From a virus: a stretch of DNA of 24,959 bases. The notes beneath the pieces are model-generated. The model was not told the origin of the DNA. It saw nothing but the letters and a program-made list of their open reading frames with translations, and did no database searches. Shown here in pieces: positions 15,016 through 22,875 of the stretch. The position numbers and the translations under genes are program-made. Positions within the stretch are counted from its first letter, which is position 1, and the number at the start of each line of letters is the position of its first letter. Location of the stretch: IMG/VR virus record IMGVR_UViG_3300025645_000427, positions 1 to 24,959 of that record; one strand, written 5' to 3'.

Positions 15016-16098
15016 ATGATACCATTTTATAAAATACAAATAGACGAAGATATAGAGGGAATGGACTTTATAGCTTTAGTAGATGTTCCTGCTCACTTAA
15101 AGGGGTTTGAATATTTTAATGATACTAAGAAACCTGTTAAAATGGTTTTCAATGAGGAGAAGCGTATCGTTACTGGAGTTGCTATTGCTACCGATATTCC
15201 TATTTACAGAAATAGTGAGGATATAGGAGAACATTATGTAGTATTTAACAAAGAAGAAACTTTTAAAATTGCACAGAAAATGATGCAAAACGGTTTTTTT
15301 CACAATGTTAACGAAATGCACGATAGCAATAAACAGTTAGATGGCGTTTACTTAATTGAATCTTACTTTATAGATACTAAAAGGGGTGTAAAAGAGCCTA
15401 ACAATTTCGATAATCAAAACCTAAAAGATGGAACTTGGATAACTTCATACTATGTTAAAAATGACAAAGTATGGGATGATATTAAAAAGGGGAAGTTTTA
15501 CGGTTTTAGTGTTGAGGGTTGGTTCGATAAGACTCCTATTAATATAAAAAACAATAACCAAAAAAAAGAAAAACAAATGAGTGAAAAAAAGAGTATCAAA
15601 GATAGGGTTCTCGAAATTTTTGCATCAGAAGAAATAAGTAAGTTTGGCGAAGCTATGACTACTGATGGAGTTTCTGTTGTATGGGATGGAGAAGAACTAA
15701 TCGAAGGTGTAGAACTTAGAGTAGTTACCGAAGAAGGCGAAATATTAGCACCTGATGGAGAACACGCTATACAAGTTGAAGAAAGTATTTTTGTTGTAGT
15801 TACTGAAGCTGGTATTATTACCAATATTGTAGCACAAGAAGAAGAAGTTATGAATGCTGAACCTACAGAAGATTTAGGAGAAGTGGTTATAGAGTTTTCT
15901 AAAACTGTTAACGATAAGTTCGCGAAACAAGAGTTAGCATATAAGGAAGATATTAAAACATTGAAAGAAGAGATTAAGTCTTTTTCTGAAAAGTTTGATG
16001 CTTTTGTAAATGCAACAGAAGAAACAAAAAGAAAGTTTAACAAAACAACAAGTGCTAAAAAAGAAGAGGTAGCAGGTTGGAAAAAATACAGTAAATAA
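15016..16098 (+). CDS. Prohead protease (XkdF-like) fused to scaffold, 360 aa
   Basis: Residues about 40-172 form an XkdF/S78-type serine protease. RIVTGVAIATDIPIYR opens the fold, H102 in NVNEMHD is the likely catalytic His, and S165 in YGFSVEGWF the likely nucleophile. From about residue 188 the sequence becomes acidic and coiled-coil-like (VVIEFSKTVNDKFAKQELAY), ending in a basic tail, which fits a capsid scaffold. Such fusions guide capsid assembly, then cleave the scaffold and themselves. An in-frame ATG at 15577 may also start a free scaffold. It overlaps the major capsid gene by one base (TAATG), as expected for protein partners made together. Confidence 0.78.
   Translation: MIPFYKIQIDEDIEGMDFIALVDVPAHLKGFEYFNDTKKPVKMVFNEEKRIVTGVAIATDIPIYRNSEDIGEHYVVFNKEETFKIAQKMMQNGFFHNVNEMHDSNKQLDGVYLIESYFIDTKRGVKEPNNFDNQNLKDGTWITSYYVKNDKVWDDIKKGKFYGFSVEGWFDKTPINIKNNNQKKEKQMSEKKSIKDRVLEIFASEEISKFGEAMTTDGVSVVWDGEELIEGVELRVVTEEGEILAPDGEHAIQVEESIFVVVTEAGIITNIVAQEEEVMNAEPTEDLGEVVIEFSKTVNDKFAKQELAYKEDIKTLKEEIKSFSEKFDAFVNATEETKRKFNKTTSAKKEEVAGWKKYSK
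15577..16098 (+). CDS. Possible nested scaffold protein from internal start, 173 aa
   Basis: M188 of the protease-scaffold gene (MSEKKSIKDRVLEIF) sits exactly at the junction of the protease and scaffold regions. It is preceded by an A-rich, structure-poor leader (an A7 run, then GAAAAACAA) like those before other starts in this phage. Starting here would give the scaffold alone, as in the lambda C/Nu3 arrangement. No Shine-Dalgarno is present, as is normal in this clade. This is inference. Confidence 0.4.
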   Translation: MSEKKSIKDRVLEIFASEEISKFGEAMTTDGVSVVWDGEELIEGVELRVVTEEGEILAPDGEHAIQVEESIFVVVTEAGIITNIVAQEEEVMNAEPTEDLGEVVIEFSKTVNDKFAKQELAYKEDIKTLKEEIKSFSEKFDAFVNATEETKRKFNKTTSAKKEEVAGWKKYSK

Positions 16099-17072
16099 TG
16101 AAAAATTTAAAAGAAATAGTAAAAGATAAATACTCTTGGGATGTAACTGCATTACCTGCTTATGTAGATGAGCAAAATGAAGAAATATATTCAGACTTAC
16201 TTTATTCAAGTGGTTTAACTTCAAGAATTAACGTGTTAGAGGGTGTTAAAGGTTCTCAAACAATTAAGTTATTGAATGGAGATATGGCTTTACAAAGTGC
16301 TACTAACTGTACTTATACAGATGATGGTAGTATCGTATTTGATGGGGTTGATATTTCAACTAAAAGATTATATGTACAACAGTCTTTATGTAATGAGAAC
16401 TTAATTGATACTTGGGCTCAAATGCTTTTAGCTATTGGTGCAAATAGACAAGATAGAGATATGCCAAGAGAAGATATTATTACGGCTTACTTAATCAAGA
16501 AATCAAGAAAGAAAAACCAAGACTTAATGTTCTTAGGGGATACTGGTTCGGGTAATGCTGATTTAGTACACTATGATGGATATGTTAAGTTGTGGGATGC
16601 AGATGCTTCTTTAGTATCGGCAACAACTACGGAAACGGCTATCACTTCTGCTAATGGGTTTGATATTGCTAAGACTGTTTTTAATGCTATTCCTACTGTA
16701 TTATTTGAAAATGAGTCTAATGTAGAAATCATTACAGGATATACAGAAGCTAGAGCAATTATAGACCAAGTTTATGCAGATAAAGACTTTGCATCTTCTA
16801 TTGAAGTAACTGAGGATGGTTCTGAAATATCTTTTATCCTACCTACTACTAATGTTAGAGTAAGAAGTTATACTCAATTAAACGGACTAGAAAAAATGTA
16901 TGCAGTACCGTATAACTATATGTTCTTTGGAACTGATGTAGAAAGTGATATTGATGGATTAGAAGTTAAGTACTTAGAAGAAAGCGATAAGTTAAGACTT
17001 AGTAACAAGTGGAGAAGTGGTATCCAATATGTATACCCTGAGTACTTTGTTAAATTAGTTTTAACAGTGTAG
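16098..17072 (+). CDS. Major capsid protein, 324 aa
   Basis: The position directly after the protease-scaffold gene, the length and the motifs support an HK97-fold capsid protein. The N-terminus MKNLKEIVKDKYSWDV is short and helical, followed by a region corresponding to the N-arm/E-loop (INVLEGVKGSQTIKLLNGDM). The signature DLMFLGDTGSGNADLVHYDG and KLW at about 144-167, and a C-terminal beta block (YAVPYNYMFFGTD, then WRSGIQYVYPEYFVKLVL), match capsid proteins of Bacteroidota siphophages. It builds the icosahedral shell. An intrinsic terminator lies 15 nt after its stop, which could set its high expression relative to the genes that follow. Confidence 0.85.
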   Translation: MKNLKEIVKDKYSWDVTALPAYVDEQNEEIYSDLLYSSGLTSRINVLEGVKGSQTIKLLNGDMALQSATNCTYTDDGSIVFDGVDISTKRLYVQQSLCNENLIDTWAQMLLAIGANRQDRDMPREDIITAYLIKKSRKKNQDLMFLGDTGSGNADLVHYDGYVKLWDADASLVSATTTETAITSANGFDIAKTVFNAIPTVLFENESNVEIITGYTEARAIIDQVYADKDFASSIEVTEDGSEISFILPTTNVRVRSYTQLNGLEKMYAVPYNYMFFGTDVESDIDGLEVKYLEESDKLRLSNKWRSGIQYVYPEYFVKLVLTV

Positions 17073-17087
17073 TACAAACAATTAATA

Positions 17088-17122
17088 GGGGGGTTTAATT
17101 ACCTCCCTTATTTTTAACTTTT
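17088..17122 (+). terminator. Intrinsic terminator after the major capsid gene
   Basis: GGGGGGT (17088-17094) pairs with ACCTCCC (17101-17107; one G-U wobble) around the loop TTAATT, followed by a T-rich tract to 17122. Read-through would be needed for downstream genes unless a further promoter exists, so it is probably an attenuating terminator. Confidence 0.65.
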
Positions 17123-17135
17123 AAATAATAATAAT

Positions 17136-17654
17136 ATGTGTGAATTAACAGCAGGTTATACTAAGCAAAACTGTGCTTCTGTTGGAGGTGTTAAATCAAT
17201 CATTCTTTATGGTATAGAGAATAGAGCGAGTTATACACAAACGGCAAATGAAGTAACTGCTCTTACAATGGAGTCAGGTAAGCAGGGTTTTAAGTTTTCA
17301 GTAGACCAACAAAGTGCATCATTTACAGAAACTCAAACTAGAGCAAGGGAAAACAATTCTTTGTTTTATGAAGTTGCAGGAGTGATAATGGTAAAAGATG
17401 ATGAAGATGCTACAAGAGATTTAATTGCCTTAACTGGTGGTGGATTCTTAGGAGTAATTGCAGAGAAAGAGAGTGGTAAGTATATCCATTACGGAATAAT
17501 TAACGGCTTAACTGTTTCAACTACTGAAATAGTAACTGGTCAAAATTATGAAGATATGAATGGAGCAACTATCAACCTAACGGGTAGAGAAAAAGCGATA
17601 GCACCGTACTTAGATAGTACTATTGCAGATGGTATTTTAACACCAGCACCTTAA
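17136..17654 (+). CDS. Putative major tail tube protein, 172 aa
   Basis: A small, strand-rich structural protein. The N-terminus MCELTAGYTKQNCASVGGVK, then SIILYGIEN, resembles a family of abundant virion proteins in Bacteroidota phages with a 'C-x-L-T-x-G-x-x-x-x-C-x-x-x-x-GG' opening. The rest alternates hydrophobic strands with Thr-rich segments, compatible with a tail-tube barrel. It is set apart from its neighbours by hairpins on both sides (17088-17107 and 17660-17681), as expected for a gene expressed at its own level. Capsid decoration is the main alternative. Confidence 0.55.
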   Translation: MCELTAGYTKQNCASVGGVKSIILYGIENRASYTQTANEVTALTMESGKQGFKFSVDQQSASFTETQTRARENNSLFYEVAGVIMVKDDEDATRDLIALTGGGFLGVIAEKESGKYIHYGIINGLTVSTTEIVTGQNYEDMNGATINLTGREKAIAPYLDSTIADGILTPAP

Positions 17655-17659
17655 TAATT

Positions 17660-17681
17660 AACCCTCTTTAATTAGGGGGTT
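17660..17681 (+). other. Hairpin after the tail tube gene
   Basis: AACCCTCT (17660-17667) pairs with AGGGGGTT (17674-17681; one G-U wobble) around the same TTAATT loop seen at 17095-17100. It lacks a T-run, so it is more likely an mRNA-stability or processing hairpin than a full terminator. Confidence 0.5.
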
Positions 17682-17699
17682 ATAATTAAAAAAATAATT

Positions 17700-17903
17700 A
17701 TGGAAATAAAAGAGAAATTTAAAGGCTCTTTTGTTTTTGTTAAAAGCCTTGATAAACTAATTGAGGTAACAGATAAAAACATTGAAGCTATAAAAGAATA
17801 TAAGCATTTATTCAATGATATACCTAAAAAAACAAAGCGTAAATACGATAGGAGTAACGGCAAAGGAGATGACAACAATGGAAACTCCGAACTATCTATT
17901 TAG
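17700..17903 (+). CDS. Hypothetical protein, 67 aa
   Basis: A short basic protein: MEIKEKFKGSFVFVKSLDKL, a helical middle (NIEAIKEYKHLF), then a basic linker and a Gly/Asn/Asp-rich tail. It overlaps the next gene by 26 nt if that gene begins at 17878. A role in head-tail assembly is suggested by position only. Confidence 0.55.
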   Translation: MEIKEKFKGSFVFVKSLDKLIEVTDKNIEAIKEYKHLFNDIPKKTKRKYDRSNGKGDDNNGNSELSI

Positions 17904-18180
17904 ATTTTTTAATATACAGAAAAGACAAAATAATTTTGTATATTTGGATAAGCTTAACTCTACATCTAATAGGTTCGACTTATTTAGTTTAGATTTACCA
18001 AACGAATTAGATATTAATACAGGAAGTTATAAGTATTTTATTTATGAAAGTGCTGATGATGTTAGTACTGATTACGAAAATATGGTATTACTAGAAGAAG
18101 GCAGGGCAGAAGTTGTAAAAGACTTTCCCGAAAGTAAGTTTTATACGATAAATACAACAGATAATATAAATTATGTCTAA
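17878..18180 (+). CDS. Hypothetical virion-assembly protein, 100 aa
   Basis: The frame is open from 17815, but the ATG at 17878 (METPNYLFRFFNIQKRQNNF) is a more likely start. It reads directly into the structured part and is preceded at 9 nt by GGAG, one of the few Shine-Dalgarno-like sites here. The protein has a beta-rich pattern (FDLFSLDLPNELDINTGSYK) seen in small proteins encoded next to portal genes in Bacteroidota phages. It overlaps the portal gene by 8 nt. Possibly a connector or tail-associated protein; function unproven. Confidence 0.5.
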   Translation: METPNYLFRFFNIQKRQNNFVYLDKLNSTSNRFDLFSLDLPNELDINTGSYKYFIYESADDVSTDYENMVLLEEGRAEVVKDFPESKFYTINTTDNINYV

Positions 18181-19975
18181 TAACAGTAACGCAGGTTTTT
18201 CGGTATTCAAGAAAACAAACATACCTAAGCCAACAGAGGTAGAAGATAAGAGAAAAAACATCTACAAATGGGGTGCAAATAATCTATATCCTAACTTTTT
18301 AAACGGCTTATTTCAAGAGAGTGCTATTCAAAGCGGAATAGTTAGAAGTAAAGTACATTATACAGTTAGTGGAGGTTTAGAGTATGAGGGTGCAGACCGT
18401 GTTAAGTGGGATTTATTCTTTAAGAATGGCAATAGTGACTATACTATTGAGGAAGTTTATAGAAGTGCTTGTTTAGATTTTGATTTATACAATGGTTTTT
18501 TAGTGTTAGTGTATTGGAATTTAGCCAATAGAACTATATCAAAGATTGAAGCAGGAGATTACGATAAACACAGAAAGGTTATAGGTTCAAATAATATACT
18601 TTATTCGGAAGATTGGAGCGATAGTAAAATAGAGCCTACAACATTAAGTCCATATAATCCTAATAAAAAGGATGAAAGGGTAACATATTTAATATACGAA
18701 GAAAAGCCTAAACAAGTACTAACTAAGTTAGATAATGGTAGAGTGTCAGGCTCTAACTATCCTTTACCCCCTTATAGTGGTGCTATTACTTCATTATTAA
18801 CTGATGTTAAAATTACTAACTATCAACTAAATGAGATAGCAAATAACTTTAGTATGGGTACTATTCTTAACTTAAACAATGGTAAACCAAAGGATAAAGA
18901 AACAAAAAGACTTTTAGAAAAAGAGATAAAAGATAATGCAACTGGCGAAGATAACGCTGGGGGTATGATGATTTTATATAACAATGGTAAAGATGCAGAA
19001 AGTAGTGCAATAAACATTAACGGAAACGATTTAAAAGATAGGTATTTAGCACTATCACAAGATGTTAGAAATAATATTTTATTAGCACATTCTGTTACTA
19101 CTCCTATATTATTTGGAGTTAAGACAGAGGGTAGTTTAGGTAATGCGACAGAGTTAGAGGTAGGTTATAACATAATGAACCAAAACTACTTTGCAGGTAG
19201 AAGAAAGGCTTTAACAGATAGCTTAATGTATTTAGCTAGTACAGGAGTTAATTTACAGGGAGATATATTTTATAAGAATGTAGAACTAGGGATTAACTTA
19301 GTTAACAAAAGCGAGAGTGAAGAAGTTGGAGATGTTGCAGAAAATGTAAATATTGAAGAACTAAGATTTTCAGAAGAAACAAAAGTACTAGACTTATTTA
19401 AGCAATACGGAAGAGAGAGAAGTAAAGAAACTGTTTTTAGTAGAGTATTAAAAAATGATTTTGATGCTGATGTAGAGATGACTAACTGTTTAGAGGACTT
19501 TAAAAAACAAGCCTTTGAAGTTTCTAAAGATGTAGAAATAAAAGTACTTAAATTAATTGCAGAGGGTAACGATTTTAAAAGCATAAGACAAGCATTAAGT
19601 TTAAACCCTAGTGAATTAGCTGGGTTGTTTAAAAAGTTTAAAGGTTTAGATTATTTAGATGAAAACTTTAAGTTAACTAATATAGCTAGGGGTAGAATTG
19701 CACAAAGTGATACAAGTGTAGTAGATATAGTTTTTAGTTATGATTTAAGTCCTACTGCTCCACCTCTTTCTATTGGTGGTAAGAGTAGAGATTTTTGCAC
19801 TCAATTAGTAGAGTTATCTAAGACTAGAGTATGGACAAGAGAAGATATAGAGAGTATAAGCGGTTTTGTTGGTTACAATGCTTTTAGTTATAGAGGTGGT
19901 TGGTATCATAACCCACAAACAAACAAGAATACCCCTTGGTGTAGGCACATTTGGAAACAGGAAATAGTATTTTAA
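18173..19975 (+). CDS. Portal protein with fused C-terminal Cys/His domain, 600 aa
   Basis: Residues about 1-370 follow a portal layout: IYKWGANNLYPNFLNGLFQE, the SxxHxTVSGG-like core and NILLAHSVTTPILFGVKTEG with GNATELE in the stem/wing region. The portal forms the dodecameric ring through which DNA enters and leaves. The C-terminal part (about 537-600) is extra: FC at 541-542, WTREDIESIS, GYNAFSYRGGWYHN and WCRHIW at 589-594. This resembles the C-terminal module of MuF-type minor head proteins, with Cys/His residues that could bind a metal. So the gene may combine portal and minor head protein. It lies downstream of the capsid and tape-measure genes, not next to terL. Confidence 0.75.
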   Translation: MSNNSNAGFSVFKKTNIPKPTEVEDKRKNIYKWGANNLYPNFLNGLFQESAIQSGIVRSKVHYTVSGGLEYEGADRVKWDLFFKNGNSDYTIEEVYRSACLDFDLYNGFLVLVYWNLANRTISKIEAGDYDKHRKVIGSNNILYSEDWSDSKIEPTTLSPYNPNKKDERVTYLIYEEKPKQVLTKLDNGRVSGSNYPLPPYSGAITSLLTDVKITNYQLNEIANNFSMGTILNLNNGKPKDKETKRLLEKEIKDNATGEDNAGGMMILYNNGKDAESSAININGNDLKDRYLALSQDVRNNILLAHSVTTPILFGVKTEGSLGNATELEVGYNIMNQNYFAGRRKALTDSLMYLASTGVNLQGDIFYKNVELGINLVNKSESEEVGDVAENVNIEELRFSEETKVLDLFKQYGRERSKETVFSRVLKNDFDADVEMTNCLEDFKKQAFEVSKDVEIKVLKLIAEGNDFKSIRQALSLNPSELAGLFKKFKGLDYLDENFKLTNIARGRIAQSDTSVVDIVFSYDLSPTAPPLSIGGKSRDFCTQLVELSKTRVWTREDIESISGFVGYNAFSYRGGWYHNPQTNKNTPWCRHIWKQEIVF

Positions 19976-19976
19976 T

Positions 19977-20486
19977 ATGGAATATTTAGTAGATTTAGAA
20001 ACATTAAAACATTATTCTTTCGTAGAGGGAGATGTTAATGATGAAAAGCTTTTAGTAACCTTAAAAAGGGTGCAGGATACTTATATTGAGCCTATATTGG
20101 GAACACCTTTATACAAGAAGTTACTTAGTGACATTGAAAACGACACTTTAATAGGTGCTTACGTTACATTAATGACTTATGTATTAGATTGTGTTTATAT
20201 TGCTTGTGATATGAAGGCAGTAACACACCAAAACTTTAAGATACGTAACAAATATACAGGAACGGTAAGCGACCAAAACGGTAGGTCGAACTCGGTAGAA
20301 GAAAACAATAGACTACAAGATAGTTTAGATGCTGATTTTGCTTTTTATAAGAATAGGTTAATAGGCTTTATAAAGGATAACGAGAGCGACTATCCAGAGT
20401 ATTGTGAAGTAGGCGGAGATAAGCACGAAGAAATAAGACCCGAAGATAAAGGAACAAATTATAACGATAAGATAAGTTTTATATGA
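19977..20486 (+). CDS. Head-tail connector (adaptor)-like protein, 169 aa
   Basis: A predominantly helical protein beginning 1 nt after the portal stop. The motif VQDTYIEPILGTPLYKKLLS is typical of the connector family of Bacteroidota phages related to gp6/gp15-type adaptors, which dock under the portal. The middle (LIGAYVTLMTYVLDCVYIAC) is hydrophobic and helical. Its place directly after the portal gene supports the role. It overlaps a small ORF by 4 nt (ATGA). Confidence 0.6.
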   Translation: MEYLVDLETLKHYSFVEGDVNDEKLLVTLKRVQDTYIEPILGTPLYKKLLSDIENDTLIGAYVTLMTYVLDCVYIACDMKAVTHQNFKIRNKYTGTVSDQNGRSNSVEENNRLQDSLDADFAFYKNRLIGFIKDNESDYPEYCEVGGDKHEEIRPEDKGTNYNDKISFI

Positions 20487-20593
20487 AAGGTAAAAAAGCA
20501 AATTTAGAAGTATTTAAGAGGTTACTAAAACAAGAAGAAGAAAAAATTAAGAAACGTGCAAATAACACTAAAACAAATAGACAAAGAGCTTAG
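20483..20593 (+). CDS. Basic micro-protein, 36 aa
   Basis: A short Lys/Arg-rich helical peptide (MKGKKANLEVFKRLLKQEEE) in an ATGA overlap with the upstream connector gene and overlapping the next gene by 38 nt. Coupling supports translation. It may be a real peptide, or its translation may mainly carry ribosomes to the non-ATG start of the next gene. Function unknown. Confidence 0.4.
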   Translation: MKGKKANLEVFKRLLKQEEEKIKKRANNTKTNRQRA

Positions 20594-21014
20594 AGAAATA
20601 GCAACAAAGCACACGCAAATACAAAGTTATTATTTCGGAGAGGAGTTAGAAATTCAAGAAGCTAACAAACTTGATAACTGTACTCTATTTGCTAATGTTA
20701 ATGATGCTAATATTTCTACAAGCTTTGTAACTCTTAATTTAATCATAGCGGTATTAGATAAGATTAACACGGATAAAAGTAATTTGCTTGATGTAGAGAG
20801 CGACACGTTACAAATAGTTAATGATATATACCACGTATTACAATACTCTAACAGGTGGCAGGAATGGGGTATAGTTGACCAAGTAGGAAGTACACAAAAA
20901 CTATACGAGCATACCGACAGTATTTTAGGTGGCTGGAGTATTACTATTAACTTAAAGATAAAAGCAAATAAAGGTATTTGCGATACTGCTTTTAACGGAT
21001 ATAATTTTGACTAA
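20556..21014 (+). CDS. Putative tail terminator/completion protein, 152 aa
   Basis: The start is a GTG at 20556: no in-frame ATG lies upstream before a stop, and the next protein feature begins right away (MQITLKQIDKELREIATKHT). A helical N-terminus with HTQIQSYYFGEE leads into a beta-sandwich-like part (FVTLNLIIAVLDKINTDKSN, then DTLQIVNDIYHVLQ). This pattern fits small tail-completion proteins of Bacteroidota phages. It overlaps the next gene by one base (TAATG). Assignment is moderate. Confidence 0.45.
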   Translation: MQITLKQIDKELREIATKHTQIQSYYFGEELEIQEANKLDNCTLFANVNDANISTSFVTLNLIIAVLDKINTDKSNLLDVESDTLQIVNDIYHVLQYSNRWQEWGIVDQVGSTQKLYEHTDSILGGWSITINLKIKANKGICDTAFNGYNFD

Positions 21015-22399
21015 TGGCAAGTGTAATAATAAATACAATAGACTCTAACACATTCTCTATTAATACAACTGGAGTAACTAGGTTTTACCCTAGAAACTTT
21101 ATAATAAGTATTACTAATACGCTTGTATCTATAAGTAATAATTTTTTTGAAAAGAACACGCCAATAGTTAAAGAGGATTTTACAAACTTCACTATTAACG
21201 GAACTACTTATATAGATTTGTCTTTGTTTCAATTTGATTTACTAGCAGTTATAAATAACAAAGATATAAATGCAAATTATCAAAAATCTATTACATCAGA
21301 ATTAAATAGTTCAGAAATACCATTAAATAATAATATTGAATTTACAGGAGTTGCAGAGCTTAACGATTTTGAGGATGTTATGGTACAAGTTGCAACAGAC
21401 CAAAACGGAGTGTTGTATTGTGAGTTTAGTGCAGATGGTGTAAATTGGGACACATCTTTATCTTTTCAATATGATACAAGTAGAATAAACCCACCTCATA
21501 TATTAGTCAAAGCAGAAAGATACTTTAGAGTTAGATTTATAAATAATAGCGGAAGTAATCAAACTTATTTAAGATTAAATACTTATTATGGTTCTTTTAA
21601 CAAATTAACTGCTCCTATAAACGGAACTTTATCAGAAAACTATGACGCTTTAGCAACTAGACCAACAGATTATAAGTTAGAAGTAGCAAGTGGTAAAAGA
21701 CAAGGGCGTTCTTTGTGGAATAAGTTTGGATATAATAATGATATTGATGCAGGTACAGAGGTTATAGCCTCTTGGGGTGGAACATTTAATCCTTTAACGA
21801 CTGCAACAACTTTAAATATAGTTTCAACATCTGCAAATGACACAAATGGAGGTACAGGTGTTAATTCTTTAGTTATATATGGAATAGACGAAAGCAGAAA
21901 TGAAGCTATTGAGGTTGTAACAATGAACGGAACGACACCAGTATTAACAGTTAGTAATTGGTTAGGAATTAATAGAGTTGCTATGTTTTTATGTGGTAGT
22001 TCACAAGGAAATGAGGGAACTATAAATATAACTGCAACAACTGGAGGCTCACAAATGGCTCAAATGCCTTTAGGTGGTGGTGTTACTCAACAATGTATAT
22101 TTCATATACCTAATAATTATAATTTCAATACTGAATGGTTATGGATTAACGTAATTAATAAAGGTAAAAATGCAGAATTAATTATTAAGTTTTGGGTTTA
22201 TTCAGAAGTTAATAATGGAAATCAAGAGGTTTTTAAAATAGATGTAGACACAGCGGTAACTGGAGAGCCAATACAAGTCAATCCTAGTTTACCATTTCCT
22301 ATAAGTGAGAAATCAGTATGTTGGTTGGAGTGTACAAGCGACACGGCAAACGTAACTGTTAACGCTAGGTTTTCAGGAATATTAGAAAGAATTAGATAA
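21014..22399 (+). CDS. Capsid or tail fibre/adhesin protein, 461 aa
   Basis: A beta-rich protein with several separate domains. Residues about 135-205 (VLYCEFSADGVNWDTSLSFQ; ERYFRVRFINNSGSNQTYLR) look like an Ig-like or jelly-roll surface domain. Residues about 230-335 (SLWNKFGYNNDIDAGTEVIA; TTLNIVSTSANDTNGGTGVN; IYGIDESRNEAIEVV; MNGTTPVLT) match a domain common in marine phage structural proteins. It is probably exposed on the virion, as a capsid fibre or adhesin. It is the last structural gene before the lysis cassette; both of its borders are TAATG junctions. Confidence 0.6.
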   Translation: MASVIINTIDSNTFSINTTGVTRFYPRNFIISITNTLVSISNNFFEKNTPIVKEDFTNFTINGTTYIDLSLFQFDLLAVINNKDINANYQKSITSELNSSEIPLNNNIEFTGVAELNDFEDVMVQVATDQNGVLYCEFSADGVNWDTSLSFQYDTSRINPPHILVKAERYFRVRFINNSGSNQTYLRLNTYYGSFNKLTAPINGTLSENYDALATRPTDYKLEVASGKRQGRSLWNKFGYNNDIDAGTEVIASWGGTFNPLTTATTLNIVSTSANDTNGGTGVNSLVIYGIDESRNEAIEVVTMNGTTPVLTVSNWLGINRVAMFLCGSSQGNEGTINITATTGGSQMAQMPLGGGVTQQCIFHIPNNYNFNTEWLWINVINKGKNAELIIKFWVYSEVNNGNQEVFKIDVDTAVTGEPIQVNPSLPFPISEKSVCWLECTSDTANVTVNARFSGILERIR

Positions 22400-22875
22400 T
22401 GATTAAGAGTGAATTAAAAGAGTGGTTTTATAACTTTTGTGTAAGTTTTAAAAAAGAAGTTTCTATATTAATAGTAACTATAATAACATTTTTAAGTCCT
22501 ATACACGGCTTATTTATAATAGTGGGTAGTATGGTTATGATTGATACTTTTTACGGAGTGTATGCAAGTATAAAGCTTAAAGGGTTGAGGTCCATTACAA
22601 GTCATAATATGTTTAATTTAGCCGTTAAAACTTTCTTTTATATGGGTTCTATATTAATTGCTTTTTTAATATCAAAGTATATGTTTGAAAGTAAGCTTAT
22701 GGGTATTTCTTACTTAGTGCCTAAAGCCTTGTGTGGTTTTTGGGTTCTAATGGAGTTAAAGAGTATTGACGAAACGAGTATAAAACTAGGACATAAGCCA
22801 GTTATAGACATTATAAAAGATATAATAGCAAAAGCAAAGAGTTTTAAAAAGGATTTAAACGAACTGAAAAAGTAA
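22399..22875 (+). CDS. Holin, 158 aa
   Basis: The product has about three membrane segments: residues 22-40 (ILIVTIITFLSPIHGLFIIV), about 42-56 (SMVMIDTFYGVYASI), and about 78-96 (FFYMGSILIAFLISKYM), possibly with a fourth weak one near 105-118. A conserved phage-holin-family feature is the MxDTxxGxxAS...LK...S segment (residues 48-66). It is followed by a charged, lysine-rich cytoplasmic tail. It would permeabilise the inner membrane at lysis. It sits directly before the DUF5675 gene and spanin-like pair, consistent with a lysis cassette. Confidence 0.72.
   Translation: MIKSELKEWFYNFCVSFKKEVSILIVTIITFLSPIHGLFIIVGSMVMIDTFYGVYASIKLKGLRSITSHNMFNLAVKTFFYMGSILIAFLISKYMFESKLMGISYLVPKALCGFWVLMELKSIDETSIKLGHKPVIDIIKDIIAKAKSFKKDLNELKK

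Noticed and set aside
15498-16043. Long minus-strand ORF (181 aa) opposite the protease-scaffold gene
   Set aside because: A Ser/Leu/Phe-rich shadow of a clear coding frame, with no neighbours on that strand.
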